DNA from: Alkanindiges hydrocarboniclasticus
GTDB lineage: Bacteria; Pseudomonadota; Gammaproteobacteria; Pseudomonadales; Moraxellaceae
Reading direction: 5' to 3'
DNA: 64,000 nt
NCBI RefSeq assembly: GCF_001982605.1
Contig: NZ_MLCN01000018.1
Location: 1-64,000 of the forward strand
This document shows, in pieces, positions 37,576-46,356 of the stretch. The notes beneath the pieces are model-generated. The model had not been told where the DNA came from, made no database searches, and saw only the letters and a list, made by a program, of their open reading frames with translations. The first letter of the stretch is position 1. The number at the start of each line of letters is the position of its first letter. The translations under genes were made by a program, and so were the position numbers.

Positions 37576-38671
37576 GTGGAAATTAATCCGTATCTGGTTC
37601 GTTTAAAGGACTTGCGTGAGCGTGGTCAAACGCTTAGGGGGTATCTTTGACTACGACCACAAAAAAGAGCGTCTGGAAGAAGTCCTGCGCGAATTAGAAG
37701 ACCCTGCCATCTGGAATGACCAGAGCCGTGCGCAGGCGATGGCCAAGGAAAAGGGCGAACTTGAAAATATTGTGGGTGTACTGGATGATTTAAGCCAGCA
37801 ACTGGAAGATGCACAGGCCATGCTGGATCTGGCAGTCGAAGCCGATGAGATCAGTCTGCTGGATGATGTGGACAGTGAGCTTAAAACTGCCGATGAAGCG
37901 GTGGGCAAACTGGAATTCCGTCGCATGTTTAGCAACCAGATGGACCCGAATAATTGCTTTTTGGATATTCAGGCCGGTTCTGGTGGCACTGAAGCGCAGG
38001 ACTGGGCATCCATGTTACTGCGCATGTACCTGCGCTGGATTGAGCGTCATGGCTTTAAGGCCGAAGTCATGGAAGAATCCGACGGCGACGTGGCCGGGAT
38101 TAAAAGCGCTACCATTCGGGTCGAGGGCGAATATGCCTTTGGCTGGCTCAGAACCGAAACTGGCGTGCATCGTCTGGTGCGCAAGTCGCCATTTGACAGC
38201 GGTAACCGTCGCCATACTTCGTTTTCGGCGGTGTTTGTGTCACCAGAAGTGGATGACAATATTGAAATTGATATTAATCCGGCTGATGTACGCACCGATA
38301 CCTATCGTGCATCTGGTGCAGGTGGCCAGCACATTAACAAGACCGACTCAGCGGTGCGCCTGACGCACGTTCCCACTGGTACTGTGGTGGCGTGCCAGAA
38401 TGAGCGCAGCCAGCATGCCAACCGTGACCGGGCCTGGAAACTGTTGCGTGCCAAGCTGTATGAGCTGGAAATCCAGAAGCGTAATGAAGCCCAGCAGGCA
38501 CTGGAAGCCACCAAGTCGGATATTGGCTGGGGCAGCCAGATTCGTTCCTACGTGCTGGACGATTCACGCGTGAAAGACTTGCGCACCGGTGTGGAAAATT
38601 CCAATACGGGTGCGGTGCTGGATGGTGATCTGGATCGGTTTATTGAAGCCAGCCTGAAAATGGGGCTTTGA
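37576..38671 (+). CDS. prfB: Peptide chain release factor 2, with programmed +1 frameshift
   Basis: The protein begins at GTG 37576 (reading as [13 protein letters not shown]) and runs 24 codons to CTT TGA C, with TGA at 37648-37650. A ribosome binding-like AGGGGG lies just upstream at 37635-37641. The ribosome slips +1 at CTT and continues from GAC (37649) to 38671. The joined product is about 364 residues, the same as E. coli RF2 (365). GGQ lies in [19 protein letters not shown], and the stop-codon-reading SPF motif is [15 protein letters not shown]2 abundance sets the frameshift frequency, a classic autoregulation. Read without the shift, the long frame lacks the first 25 residues. Confidence 0.96.
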
Positions 38672-38702
38672 TTCAGCTTAAGCTTTTAGGCTGTGGCGTG
38701 AG

Positions 38703-38729
38703 AAAAAGGGCTGTAACAGCCCTTTTTAT
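38703..38729 (+). terminator. Intrinsic terminator after prfB
   Basis: AAAAAGGGCTG / CAGCCCTTTTT hairpin with a TAA loop, then a T-rich run. Confidence 0.9.
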
Positions 38730-38770
38730 ATTTGAAAAATAAATTTTACGATTCTTATATCTAAAAAAAA

Positions 38771-38784
38771 CGATATTAATATCG
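38771..38784. promoter_or_regulatory. Palindromic operator candidate for the ArsR-type regulator
   Basis: A perfect 14-base palindrome, CGATATTAATATCG, in AT-rich DNA 115 bases before the regulator gene. ArsR-family repressors bind AT-rich palindromes near their own promoters. Function is inferred from position and symmetry. Confidence 0.5.
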
Positions 38785-38898
38785 ACAAATATAAATATAT
38801 GAACTATAAATAAAGTCTCTTATGTGTTGGATGTTCTGTGATCGCCCGTTCCTGGCGTACAATGGCAACAGTTTTTGCATCATTAAGGTGATTAAGTA

Positions 38899-39195
38899 AT
38901 GGATACTGAGGTGATTTTAAAAGCCCTCGCCAATCCGGTACGGCGTAATATCTTGCAGTGGCTTAAAACACCACAGCAGTATTTTCCCCAGCAGTATCAT
39001 TCCTTTGAGGCTGGCGTGTGTGCTGGTCAGATTGACCAGAAAGTGGGCCTGTCACAATCGACCGTGTCCAATCATTTGGCAATTTTGCAAAAAGCTGGCC
39101 TGATCCGTTGCCAGAAAGTGGGGCAGTGGAGCTTCTATGAACGCGATGAGCAGACCATTCAACAATTTCTTTTAGCCTTGCAACACGATTTATAG
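38899..39195 (+). CDS. ArsR-family transcriptional regulator
   Basis: 98 residues, a single winged helix-turn-helix. It starts MDTEVILKALANPVRRNILQWL, has the recognition helix SQSTVSNHLAILQKAGLIRC, and the wing QKVGQWSFYERDE. Cys41 (GVCAGQID) and Cys71 are the only cysteines and could be a thiol sensor. No full metal site of the classic ArsR type is visible. The next gene, an Old Yellow Enzyme, is the probable target: the same regulator-oxidoreductase pairing is common for electrophile and oxidative stress. Confidence 0.85.
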   Translation: MDTEVILKALANPVRRNILQWLKTPQQYFPQQYHSFEAGVCAGQIDQKVGLSQSTVSNHLAILQKAGLIRCQKVGQWSFYERDEQTIQQFLLALQHDL

Positions 39196-39284
39196 CATGT
39201 GCAGGTACAGCAACAGTAGCCAGTATTGCTGTTGTTGAGTTGCCAGAACCAGTTGCTTAAGCGTGAGTTGCTCAGGAGATTGTG

Positions 39285-40346
39285 ATGTCAGTTTTATTTC
39301 AGCCCTTAACCGTAGGTGCCCTTGAATTACCCAATCGTCTGGTTATGGCACCCCTTACCCGTTCGCGGGCAGGTGAGTCACGCATTCCGAATGAACTCAT
39401 GCAGGAATATTACGTGCAACGGGCCAGTGCTGGCCTGATTATTACCGAAGCCACAGCAATTACCCCCTCGGCGGTGGGTTATGCCAATACACCGGGCATC
39501 TGGTCGGATGAGCAAGTGGCAGGCTGGAAAAAAATTACCGATGCCGTGCGTGCTGCGGGTGGCCGTATGGTTATGCAATTGTGGCATGTGGGCCGTATTT
39601 CTGACCCGATTTTTTTAAATGGTGAATTGCCAGTTGCGCCCAGTGCCATTCAGCCCGCAGGTCATGTCAGTCTGGTACGCCCCAAAAAAGAATATGTGAC
39701 GCCACGTGCACTCACCACGGCTGAGGTAAAACAGATTGTGCAGGATTACCGTCAGGCCGCAATCAATGCCAAGGCGGCTGGTTTTGATGGGGTAGAGCTG
39801 CATGCTGCCAATGGCTACCTGATAGACCAGTTTTTGCAAACCAAAACCAACCAGCGTAATGATGAATATGGTGGCAGTCTGGAAAACCGTGCGCGTTTGC
39901 TGCTGGAAGTCACTGACCAGCTTATTGACGTATGGGGCGCAGATCGTGTGGGCGTGCATCTGGCACCGCGCCGTGATGCGCATGACATGGGTGACGATAA
40001 TCCGCCACAAACTTTTGGCTATGTGGCAGAACAACTGGGCCAGCGCAAGATTGCCTTTATTTGTGCGCGTGAATATGTGGCCGATGATAGTCTGGCTGGT
40101 TTAATTAAGCAGAAATTTGGTGGTGTATTTATTGCCAATGAAAAGCTGGAGCGTGAACAGGCTGAGCGATTGATTGAGCTGGGTGAAGCGGATGCCGTGG
40201 CGTTTGGCCAGTTGTATATTGCCAATCCGGATTTGCTGGAACGCTTTAAGCAGCAGGCTGAGCTCAATACCCCAAACCCTGCCACGTATTATGCTGAAGG
40301 CGCAACAGGTTATACCGATTATCCGTTTTTAGGTGAGTCTGTATAG
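39285..40346 (+). CDS. Old Yellow Enzyme family NADH:flavin oxidoreductase
   Basis: 353 residues from the ATG at 39285 (GTG ATG; AGGAG lies six bases upstream of it). It has the FMN barrel: LFQPLTVGALELPNRLVMAPLTRSRAG at the start, the substrate His and Asn in GFDGVELHAANGYLIDQFLQ, and the late flavin-phosphate region. Such enzymes reduce C=C bonds of electrophiles such as N-ethylmaleimide (NemA, XenB type). Likely co-regulated with the ArsR gene 90 bases upstream. Which of the NemA-type subfamilies it is cannot be told. Confidence 0.9.
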   Translation: MSVLFQPLTVGALELPNRLVMAPLTRSRAGESRIPNELMQEYYVQRASAGLIITEATAITPSAVGYANTPGIWSDEQVAGWKKITDAVRAAGGRMVMQLWHVGRISDPIFLNGELPVAPSAIQPAGHVSLVRPKKEYVTPRALTTAEVKQIVQDYRQAAINAKAAGFDGVELHAANGYLIDQFLQTKTNQRNDEYGGSLENRARLLLEVTDQLIDVWGADRVGVHLAPRRDAHDMGDDNPPQTFGYVAEQLGQRKIAFICAREYVADDSLAGLIKQKFGGVFIANEKLEREQAERLIELGEADAVAFGQLYIANPDLLERFKQQAELNTPNPATYYAEGATGYTDYPFLGESV

Positions 40347-40445
40347 CTGAATAAGTTGGCTTAAAAACTTTATTCATCCTATTGAATAGTAGGATGAATC
40401 TTTAATTCCTTTAAAAAAAGACAAATCCTCAATTCCATTCATGCA

Positions 40446-40471
40446 TAAGCCCCTGAATCAGGGGGCTTTTA
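40446..40471 (+). terminator. Intrinsic terminator after the Old Yellow Enzyme gene
   Basis: AAGCCCCTGA / TCAGGGGGCTT hairpin with one bulged base and TTTT after it. Confidence 0.8.
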
Positions 40472-40617
40472 ATAGGGCAATATACGCAAAACAGCCAGCC
40501 TGTTAATGGATAAGTTTTGGTTTATGCCGCCAAGCAGGCTACACTCTAGCCCATTCTTTTTATGTTAGCTGTTTGCTGCCAATCGTGTGTTTGACACGAG
40601 CAGGCAACTTTTTAATC

Positions 40618-41913
40618 ATGCCAAAACCTGTGCAACAACCGCCTTTCTGGTATCAAGTCCTGCTGGCACTTATTTTGCCGCTATATCGCCTGCGCGTGTG
40701 GCAGCGTTCACGTACGCAAGCCGATTATCAGAATGAAGTGATTGAGCGTTTTCAGATTGCAAAAACAGTAAAAAATACACGAGCCATCTGGATTCATGCT
40801 GTGTCGGTGGGCGAAACCAACGCTGCCCAGCCAGTGATTGAACATTTTTTAAAACAGGGCCAACCCGTATTGGTGACCAATACCACCCGCACTGGACAAG
40901 CGCGCGCTAAAGCATTGTTTGACCAAAACTATCCTGAATTGTTTGAAGCGGTTTTTTTACCAGTAGATACAGTCGGGCTGATGCAGCAATTCTTGCAGCG
41001 TTACCAACCACGATTATTTATTTTAATAGAAACTGAACTGTGGCCGAATGCACTGGCACAAACCCGACAGGCAGGCATTCCCAGTATTTTACTGAATGCG
41101 CGCCTGTCAGCCCGTTCTGCCAAAGGCTATGGCAAGTTTGGCCGCTTAACCCACCCTATGCTGGCGCAGTTAAGCTGTATTGCCGCGCAGGATCAAGCCA
41201 CTGCACAGCGTTTTATTGAATTGGGCGCTGATGCAAAAAAAGTAGTGGTCACGGGCAGTGTGAAGTTTGATATTCAGCCACCTAACCATTTGTTAGAGCA
41301 CGCTGAACAGTTGAAACAACAATGGCAACTGGGCAATCGTCCAGTGCTAATTGCAGCCAGTACCCATGAGCCGGAAGAAGCCCAGATTCTGGCGCAGTTT
41401 CCCAAGGTTTTGGCGCAGTTTCCCAGCGCTGTTTTGATTATGGTGCCGCGTCATCCCGAACGATTTGAGCGAGTGGCGCAACTGATTCAACAAAACGGAT
41501 TTGGGTTATTCCAGCGTAGCCAACAGCAGGAAATTCAAGCGGAAACACAAGTCTATCTGGCTGACAGCATGGGTGAGTTGTGGCTGTGGTATGCGCTGGC
41601 CAGCATGGCCTTTGTCGGGGGATCGTTTAGTGCAACGGGTGGCCATAATCCGCTGGAACCCGTGCGGCTGGGTGTGCCCGTGGTGATGGGGCCGCATATT
41701 TTTAATTTTAAGGTGATTGTAGAGCAACTGATGCAGGCTTATGCCTTAACGCAAGTGGATAATGCTGAGGCACTAGCTCAGGTGTGGCTAAACTGGTTAC
41801 AACAGCCGGAGCAGGCGAGACAGGCCGGTTTGGCAGGCTTGCAGGTGATGCAGGCCAATCAGGGTGCGCTGGATCGGCAGCTTGGTTTGGTGAAAAAATT
41901 ATTAAATGAATAA
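40618..41913 (+). CDS. waaA: 3-deoxy-D-manno-octulosonic acid transferase
   Basis: 431 residues from the ATG at 40618 (MPKPVQQPPFWYQVLLALILPLY); the frame also runs back to 40573. It adds Kdo to lipid IVA in lipopolysaccharide synthesis and sits on the inner membrane via its N-terminal helix. Family motifs are IWIHAVSVGETNAAQPVIEHFL, NTTRTGQARAKALF, and VGGSFSATGGHNPLEPVRLGVPVVMGPHIFNF near residues 340-370. The start is a choice based on normal length (E. coli 425). Confidence 0.94.
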   Translation: MPKPVQQPPFWYQVLLALILPLYRLRVWQRSRTQADYQNEVIERFQIAKTVKNTRAIWIHAVSVGETNAAQPVIEHFLKQGQPVLVTNTTRTGQARAKALFDQNYPELFEAVFLPVDTVGLMQQFLQRYQPRLFILIETELWPNALAQTRQAGIPSILLNARLSARSAKGYGKFGRLTHPMLAQLSCIAAQDQATAQRFIELGADAKKVVVTGSVKFDIQPPNHLLEHAEQLKQQWQLGNRPVLIAASTHEPEEAQILAQFPKVLAQFPSAVLIMVPRHPERFERVAQLIQQNGFGLFQRSQQQEIQAETQVYLADSMGELWLWYALASMAFVGGSFSATGGHNPLEPVRLGVPVVMGPHIFNFKVIVEQLMQAYALTQVDNAEALAQVWLNWLQQPEQARQAGLAGLQVMQANQGALDRQLGLVKKLLNE

Positions 41914-41928
41914 CGCTGGAAGATAAAA

Positions 41929-42951
41929 ATGAAAAAATATTTATGGGCAACTGTTTTAGGCTTTTGTTCAATAGCTACTTTGGGTGCAGCAAATTTTTTT
42001 GATGTAAACGTGTCACCTTATACAATTGAATGCTTTGATAAGGATGAAATTAACTCCCAGGAAAAAGCTATTATTGAGAAAGCCAGTTTAAATATTCTCA
42101 GTATGATTAAAAACCAACAAGCTAACCAGCTTTGGGAAATAAGTCATCCAGAACTTAAACGTCAACTAACCTCAGCACAAATTGCACAGGGTATTACCCA
42201 GTTTCTATTAGGTGATACAACCAGTGCCACTATATCGGATGAACGATTAATCAAGATTCAAGGATCAGAAAAAACGCCTGTTAATGTGTTTTGTGGTTCG
42301 GTGAAACCCAATGATCCATCACATTTAAGCGTTCAAGCTTTGGTAGGTAATACCAATATTGCCATTGTTCAAATTGAACTTCCTAAAAAGCCATTTAATC
42401 AGTTGGTAAGTTTGCAATTGGCGAAGCATAAAGGAGAGTATCGCCTAGTCTATATGGATTTAAACTCATATCAGTATAATGAAAAAGATTCATTTTATTA
42501 TAAAGACTTAGCTAAAAAATATCTTGATGAGAAAAAACATGTTGAGGCTTTTATTTATAATCAGGTTGCTTTATTGCTGAGTAATAAAGGTAGTTTCTTA
42601 CAAAGCGCTCTAAATATGCAGTTAAGCGCAGATCTGCAAAAACTACAAAATAACAAGATATTAAAACATGCCCTTGGATCATGGCAAATAAACAAAAACC
42701 AATACCGGATCATATCGCTGGGTTTAATCACCACGCAATCAGATATGAATATTCATATCAAATACGTGGCTACACAAGGTTTGCAGCCAGAGCAGGTTCA
42801 ACAGGATGCTGAACATTTGATGGGCTACCTTAAACAGACTTACCCGGCTTTAAATCAGGAGTTTCATGGTGTGGTGTTTGAAGCCTATGAAAAAATGCCC
42901 GTTGATAAAACCAAGATATATCCTTTTTATAGGGTGCCTATGATCTTTTAA
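41929..42951 (+). CDS. Secreted protein of unknown function
   Basis: 340 residues. A signal peptide (MKKYLWATVLGFCSIATLGAA) starts it. The mature protein has two cysteines (IECFDKD and FCGSVK). One region has SMIKNQQANQLWEISHPELKRQLT, which resembles the helix-rich region of small periplasmic domains with an NTF2-like start, but I cannot assign a family. The C-terminal half holds strands and a YLKQTYPALNQEFH segment. Base composition is more AT-rich than its neighbours, which hints at transfer. Confidence 0.7.
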   Translation: MKKYLWATVLGFCSIATLGAANFFDVNVSPYTIECFDKDEINSQEKAIIEKASLNILSMIKNQQANQLWEISHPELKRQLTSAQIAQGITQFLLGDTTSATISDERLIKIQGSEKTPVNVFCGSVKPNDPSHLSVQALVGNTNIAIVQIELPKKPFNQLVSLQLAKHKGEYRLVYMDLNSYQYNEKDSFYYKDLAKKYLDEKKHVEAFIYNQVALLLSNKGSFLQSALNMQLSADLQKLQNNKILKHALGSWQINKNQYRIISLGLITTQSDMNIHIKYVATQGLQPEQVQQDAEHLMGYLKQTYPALNQEFHGVVFEAYEKMPVDKTKIYPFYRVPMIF

Positions 42952-43130
42952 TAATAATTTCATACATTTGCATGCGTCATGCTATAAATATTTATGTATT
43001 AGACTGTGCTGAGCCAGCCAGTTCAGAATGAATGAAAATAACAAATTTTTGTCTGCTTTGAATTAATCAAGAGTAGACTCAATGCTGTTTTTAAATCTAT
43101 TTTAGGCATTACACAATAGGGATTATAACA

Positions 43131-44207
43131 ATGAGTACCACCATTGATAAAAGCAAACCAGTCTGCGTCACTGGTGCGTCCGGCTATATTGCCAGCTGGA
43201 TTGTCAAATATTTATTGGAAGATGGATTTACAGTACATGCTACGGTGCGTAACCCCGACAATGCAAAGTCGGTTGCGCACTTAAAAAAAGCCGCCGAAGG
43301 CGCAACAGGCACATTAAGACTGTTTGCTGCAGACTTGTTGCAACCGGGCAGCTTTAAGCCCGCGATTGAAGGCTGCGAGCTGGTGATACATACTGCGTCA
43401 CCTTTTATTATCAAGGGTTTTAAGGACGCCCAGACTGCACTGGTTAAACCGGCAGTAGAAGGCACCGAAAATGTATTGCGCAGTTGCAATGAGGTGAGTA
43501 CGGTCAAACGGGTGGTACTCACCAGTTCGGTGGCCTCCATCTTTGGCGATAATATTGAAATTGAAGAAACTCCCAATGGTATTTTTACCGAACAGGACTG
43601 GAACAACACCAGCAGCATAACCCATCAGCCGTATTCATTTTCCAAGGTGGCGGCGGAGCGCAAGGCATGGCAAATCCATGACCAGCAGCCTAAACATGCA
43701 AAACAATGGGATCTGGTGACCATTAACCCATCACTGGTACTGGGGCCAGCGCTAACCCGACAAACCCAATCTACCAGTATTTCCGTGATGCAGGACTTGG
43801 GCAGTGGCAAGCAACTGACGGGAGTGCCGGATCTGGAATTTGGCCTGGTTGATGTGCGTGAAGTGGCGCGGGCGCATATTCAGGCCGGTTTTATACCCAA
43901 AGCTGAGGGCCGTTATATTGTTAGTGAAGGCACCTATAGCCTGTTGACCATAGCCGAAATCCTGAAAAAACGCTTTCCCAAATACCCTTTGCCCAGAACC
44001 CTGTTACCCAAGGCGCTGGTCTGGCTGGTGGGGCCAATTGCAGCGGGTGTCAGCCGCCGCTTTGTGAAACTGAACGTGGGTTATTCCATTGGTTTTGATA
44101 ATGCACGCTCACGCCACACATTGCAGCTTCACTATCGACCCATTGAAGAAACCTTGCAGCAGCATTTTCAGCAAATGATTGATGATGGCCTCTTAAAAAA
44201 GCGCTAA
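43131..44207 (+). CDS. NAD-dependent epimerase / dihydroflavonol reductase-like SDR
   Basis: 358 residues, extended short-chain dehydrogenase. The nucleotide motif is VCVTGASGYIASWIVKYLLEDG (12-33), HTASPF follows strand 4, and the catalytic Tyr-Lys pair is in PYSFSKVAAERKAW. It matches the dihydroflavonol 4-reductase/aldehyde-reductase branch more than sugar epimerases. Substrate is unknown. It has its own gap of 180 bases upstream. Confidence 0.88.
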   Translation: MSTTIDKSKPVCVTGASGYIASWIVKYLLEDGFTVHATVRNPDNAKSVAHLKKAAEGATGTLRLFAADLLQPGSFKPAIEGCELVIHTASPFIIKGFKDAQTALVKPAVEGTENVLRSCNEVSTVKRVVLTSSVASIFGDNIEIEETPNGIFTEQDWNNTSSITHQPYSFSKVAAERKAWQIHDQQPKHAKQWDLVTINPSLVLGPALTRQTQSTSISVMQDLGSGKQLTGVPDLEFGLVDVREVARAHIQAGFIPKAEGRYIVSEGTYSLLTIAEILKKRFPKYPLPRTLLPKALVWLVGPIAAGVSRRFVKLNVGYSIGFDNARSRHTLQLHYRPIEETLQQHFQQMIDDGLLKKR

Positions 44208-44301
44208 GGTTATTCTGTTGGGCTGATTGAACACAGCAAGGCTAGAGTGAATGACTTACACTGGCCTGTTTTAAATTATCCAAAACGATGGCCTGTTTAG
44301 C

Positions 44302-45009
44302 ATGAACCTGTTGTTGCTTGATCCTGCCCAAATCCAGAACCAGCGCGCCAGCATTACGGATGCACGGCGGTTGGCCCATATCCGTGAGCATTTAAAATTA
44401 AACCCGGGCGATCTCATCAAGGTTGGCCAAAAAAACGGCTTAAAAGGCACGGCCCGGATTGAAAGCATCACTGAGCAGCAACTGGTGCTAGACAGTGTGC
44501 TGCTGGATCAGGCGCCACCGGCCAAGTTACCCCTGACCTTGATTGTGGCGCTACCACGGCCAAAAGTGCTGCGACGGCTGATCATGGATGCGGTCACACT
44601 GGGCGTTGAACAGCTTATTTTAATCCATAGCTACCGGGTGGAAAAAAGCTACTGGCAAACGCCATTTTTGCAGCAACTGGACAGTTATATTGAGCTGGGT
44701 CTGGAGCAGGCGGGAGATACAATTTGGCCGCAAGTGCAATGCTTTAAGCGCTTTCGGCCTTTTGTGGAGGATATCCTGCCGGGCCTGATTGAAAACAAGC
44801 TTGCCTTTGTGGCGCATCCCTATGCAGCCCAGCCCATGCCTGTTGCATTAAACCAGCCTTGCATACTGGCAATTGGACCTGAGGGTGGTTTTATTCCATT
44901 TGAAATCAATTTATTGCAGCACAATGGCTGTCAGCCAGCCAGTCTGGGCCAGCGGATTTTACGCACGGAAACTGCGGTATCCAGCATTATAGGCCGCATG
45001 TTTGGCTAG
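44302..45009 (+). CDS. rsmE: 16S rRNA (uracil-1498-N3)-methyltransferase
   Basis: 235 residues. A SPOUT-class methyltransferase. The PUA-like N-terminal domain has DARRLAHIREHLKLNPGDLIKVGQ. The catalytic part has LPLTLIVALPRPKVLRRLIMDAVTLGVEQLILIHSYRVEKSYW, and the SAM knot has ILAIGPEGGFIPFEI near 190-204, then LGQRILRTETAV. It modifies U1498 of 16S rRNA using SAM. Confidence 0.95.
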   Translation: MNLLLLDPAQIQNQRASITDARRLAHIREHLKLNPGDLIKVGQKNGLKGTARIESITEQQLVLDSVLLDQAPPAKLPLTLIVALPRPKVLRRLIMDAVTLGVEQLILIHSYRVEKSYWQTPFLQQLDSYIELGLEQAGDTIWPQVQCFKRFRPFVEDILPGLIENKLAFVAHPYAAQPMPVALNQPCILAIGPEGGFIPFEINLLQHNGCQPASLGQRILRTETAVSSIIGRMFG

Positions 45010-45048
45010 CCGACGTTTTGTTTTGGTATGGGACCTAATAGGTTTAAC

Positions 45049-45085
45049 GGCTTTTTAAAAAGCATACATAGCTGGTTAAAAAGCC
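45049..45085. terminator. Bidirectional terminator between rsmE and mscS
   Basis: Perfect ten-base stem, GGCTTTTTAA (45049-45058) and TTAAAAAGCC (45076-45085), between convergent genes. Confidence 0.8.
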
Positions 45086-45091
45086 CTGCCA

Positions 45092-46111
45092 TTAAAACTC
45101 GCTTTTGGCTGGTGTAGATGCATTGCTGTCACTGCCGGGCACGACGGTATTCTGATCCATGACCAGTTGCTGAATCGGATAGGGAATATTAATACCCTTG
45201 GTGGTTAATGCTTCCTTCACTAGAATCTGTACCTCATCAATGGAAGCCCCAATCCCCACTTCCTTGACATCTACCCACCACGAAATATGCAGCACAATGG
45301 AAAAATCACCCAGCGTTTTGACCTGAACAGAAGGCGTAGGCTGTGATTGGATGGTGCGTACCTCATCCAGAACTTCCAGAATAATGGTTTTTGCATCCTG
45401 AATATTCGCCTGATAGCTAATGCCCACATCAAAGGCACACTGGCGTTTAACAAAGGCCGTATTTACCGTGACCGGGTTGGTAAACAGGCTGGCATTGGGA
45501 ATGACAATACGGCGGCCATCGCCAGTGCGAATATAGGTGGCCCGAATCTGGATGTCTTCCACCACACCAGTAAAAGTGCCGGACACAATTTCATCACCAA
45601 TGCGAAACGGCTCGCCCAGCAAAATTAAAATGCCGGACAGCATGTTCTGGAAAATATCCTTAAAGGCAAAGCCAATGGCCACCGAGCCAATTCCCAGTGC
45701 ACTGATCAGTTGGGCAGGCGTAAAGCCGGGAATGGCAATCACCAGCGCAATCATAAAGCCAATAAACACAATAAAGGTACTGCCAATCCGGTTGAGTACC
45801 AGCACCAGATTTTGCTTGCGCTTGGCGCGGCCACTCAAGGTTTTGACCACAAAGAATTTAAAAACCTTGGAGATCAGCCAGAAAATGATAAATACCGTCA
45901 GGGCGATTAGCAAATAGGGCAGACGTTCCCAGAAATGCTGTGCCATTTCATGGACGGTGGTGTACACGTCTTTGTATTCAGTGGCTTTTTCAATCACCTT
46001 GTGCGTTGTTGCCTTACCTGCGTTTTGTACCAGCGTGGCAGTGGCCTGAGTTGCATCACTAATGGCCTCTGCGGTGTTTTCGCCTGCTTCACGAATGGTT
46101 TGTTCTGCCAT
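45092..46111 (-). CDS. mscS: MscS-type small-conductance mechanosensitive channel
   Basis: About 339 residues from the ATG at 46111 (MAEQTIREAGENTAEAIS); the open frame reaches 46177. After a periplasmic helical part come membrane helices (LPYLLIALTVFIIFWLI and following). The pore-lining TM3 is GIGSVAIGFAFKDIFQNMLSGILILL and the beta domain has FRIGDEIVSGTFTGVVEDI, both standard MscS. The channel opens under membrane tension to release solutes in osmotic downshock. The start is uncertain; a purine-rich TGGAATTG lies upstream. Confidence 0.9.
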   Translation of the reverse strand: MAEQTIREAGENTAEAISDATQATATLVQNAGKATTHKVIEKATEYKDVYTTVHEMAQHFWERLPYLLIALTVFIIFWLISKVFKFFVVKTLSGRAKRKQNLVLVLNRIGSTFIVFIGFMIALVIAIPGFTPAQLISALGIGSVAIGFAFKDIFQNMLSGILILLGEPFRIGDEIVSGTFTGVVEDIQIRATYIRTGDGRRIVIPNASLFTNPVTVNTAFVKRQCAFDVGISYQANIQDAKTIILEVLDEVRTIQSQPTPSVQVKTLGDFSIVLHISWWVDVKEVGIGASIDEVQILVKEALTTKGINIPYPIQQLVMDQNTVVPGSDSNASTPAKSEF

Positions 46112-46356
46112 GCTGCAATTCCAGAATGTGCTGACACGGCCTATTGTGCCGTGTGGGCATGTTGCGTTGTGTGACATTGAGTATTTTAACGATGGCTAAA
46201 TTCATCGTGCATCTAATACTTTGGGTGAATAGTAATAATTATAGGACCTTATATATTAAAAAAGCATAACGCATAGGGTAAATCATAAAAAATGCCAATG
46301 ATGGCCTCATTCTTCCCGTGGGACCACGTTTGGCGACAAGGCATAGGATGTGAGTA

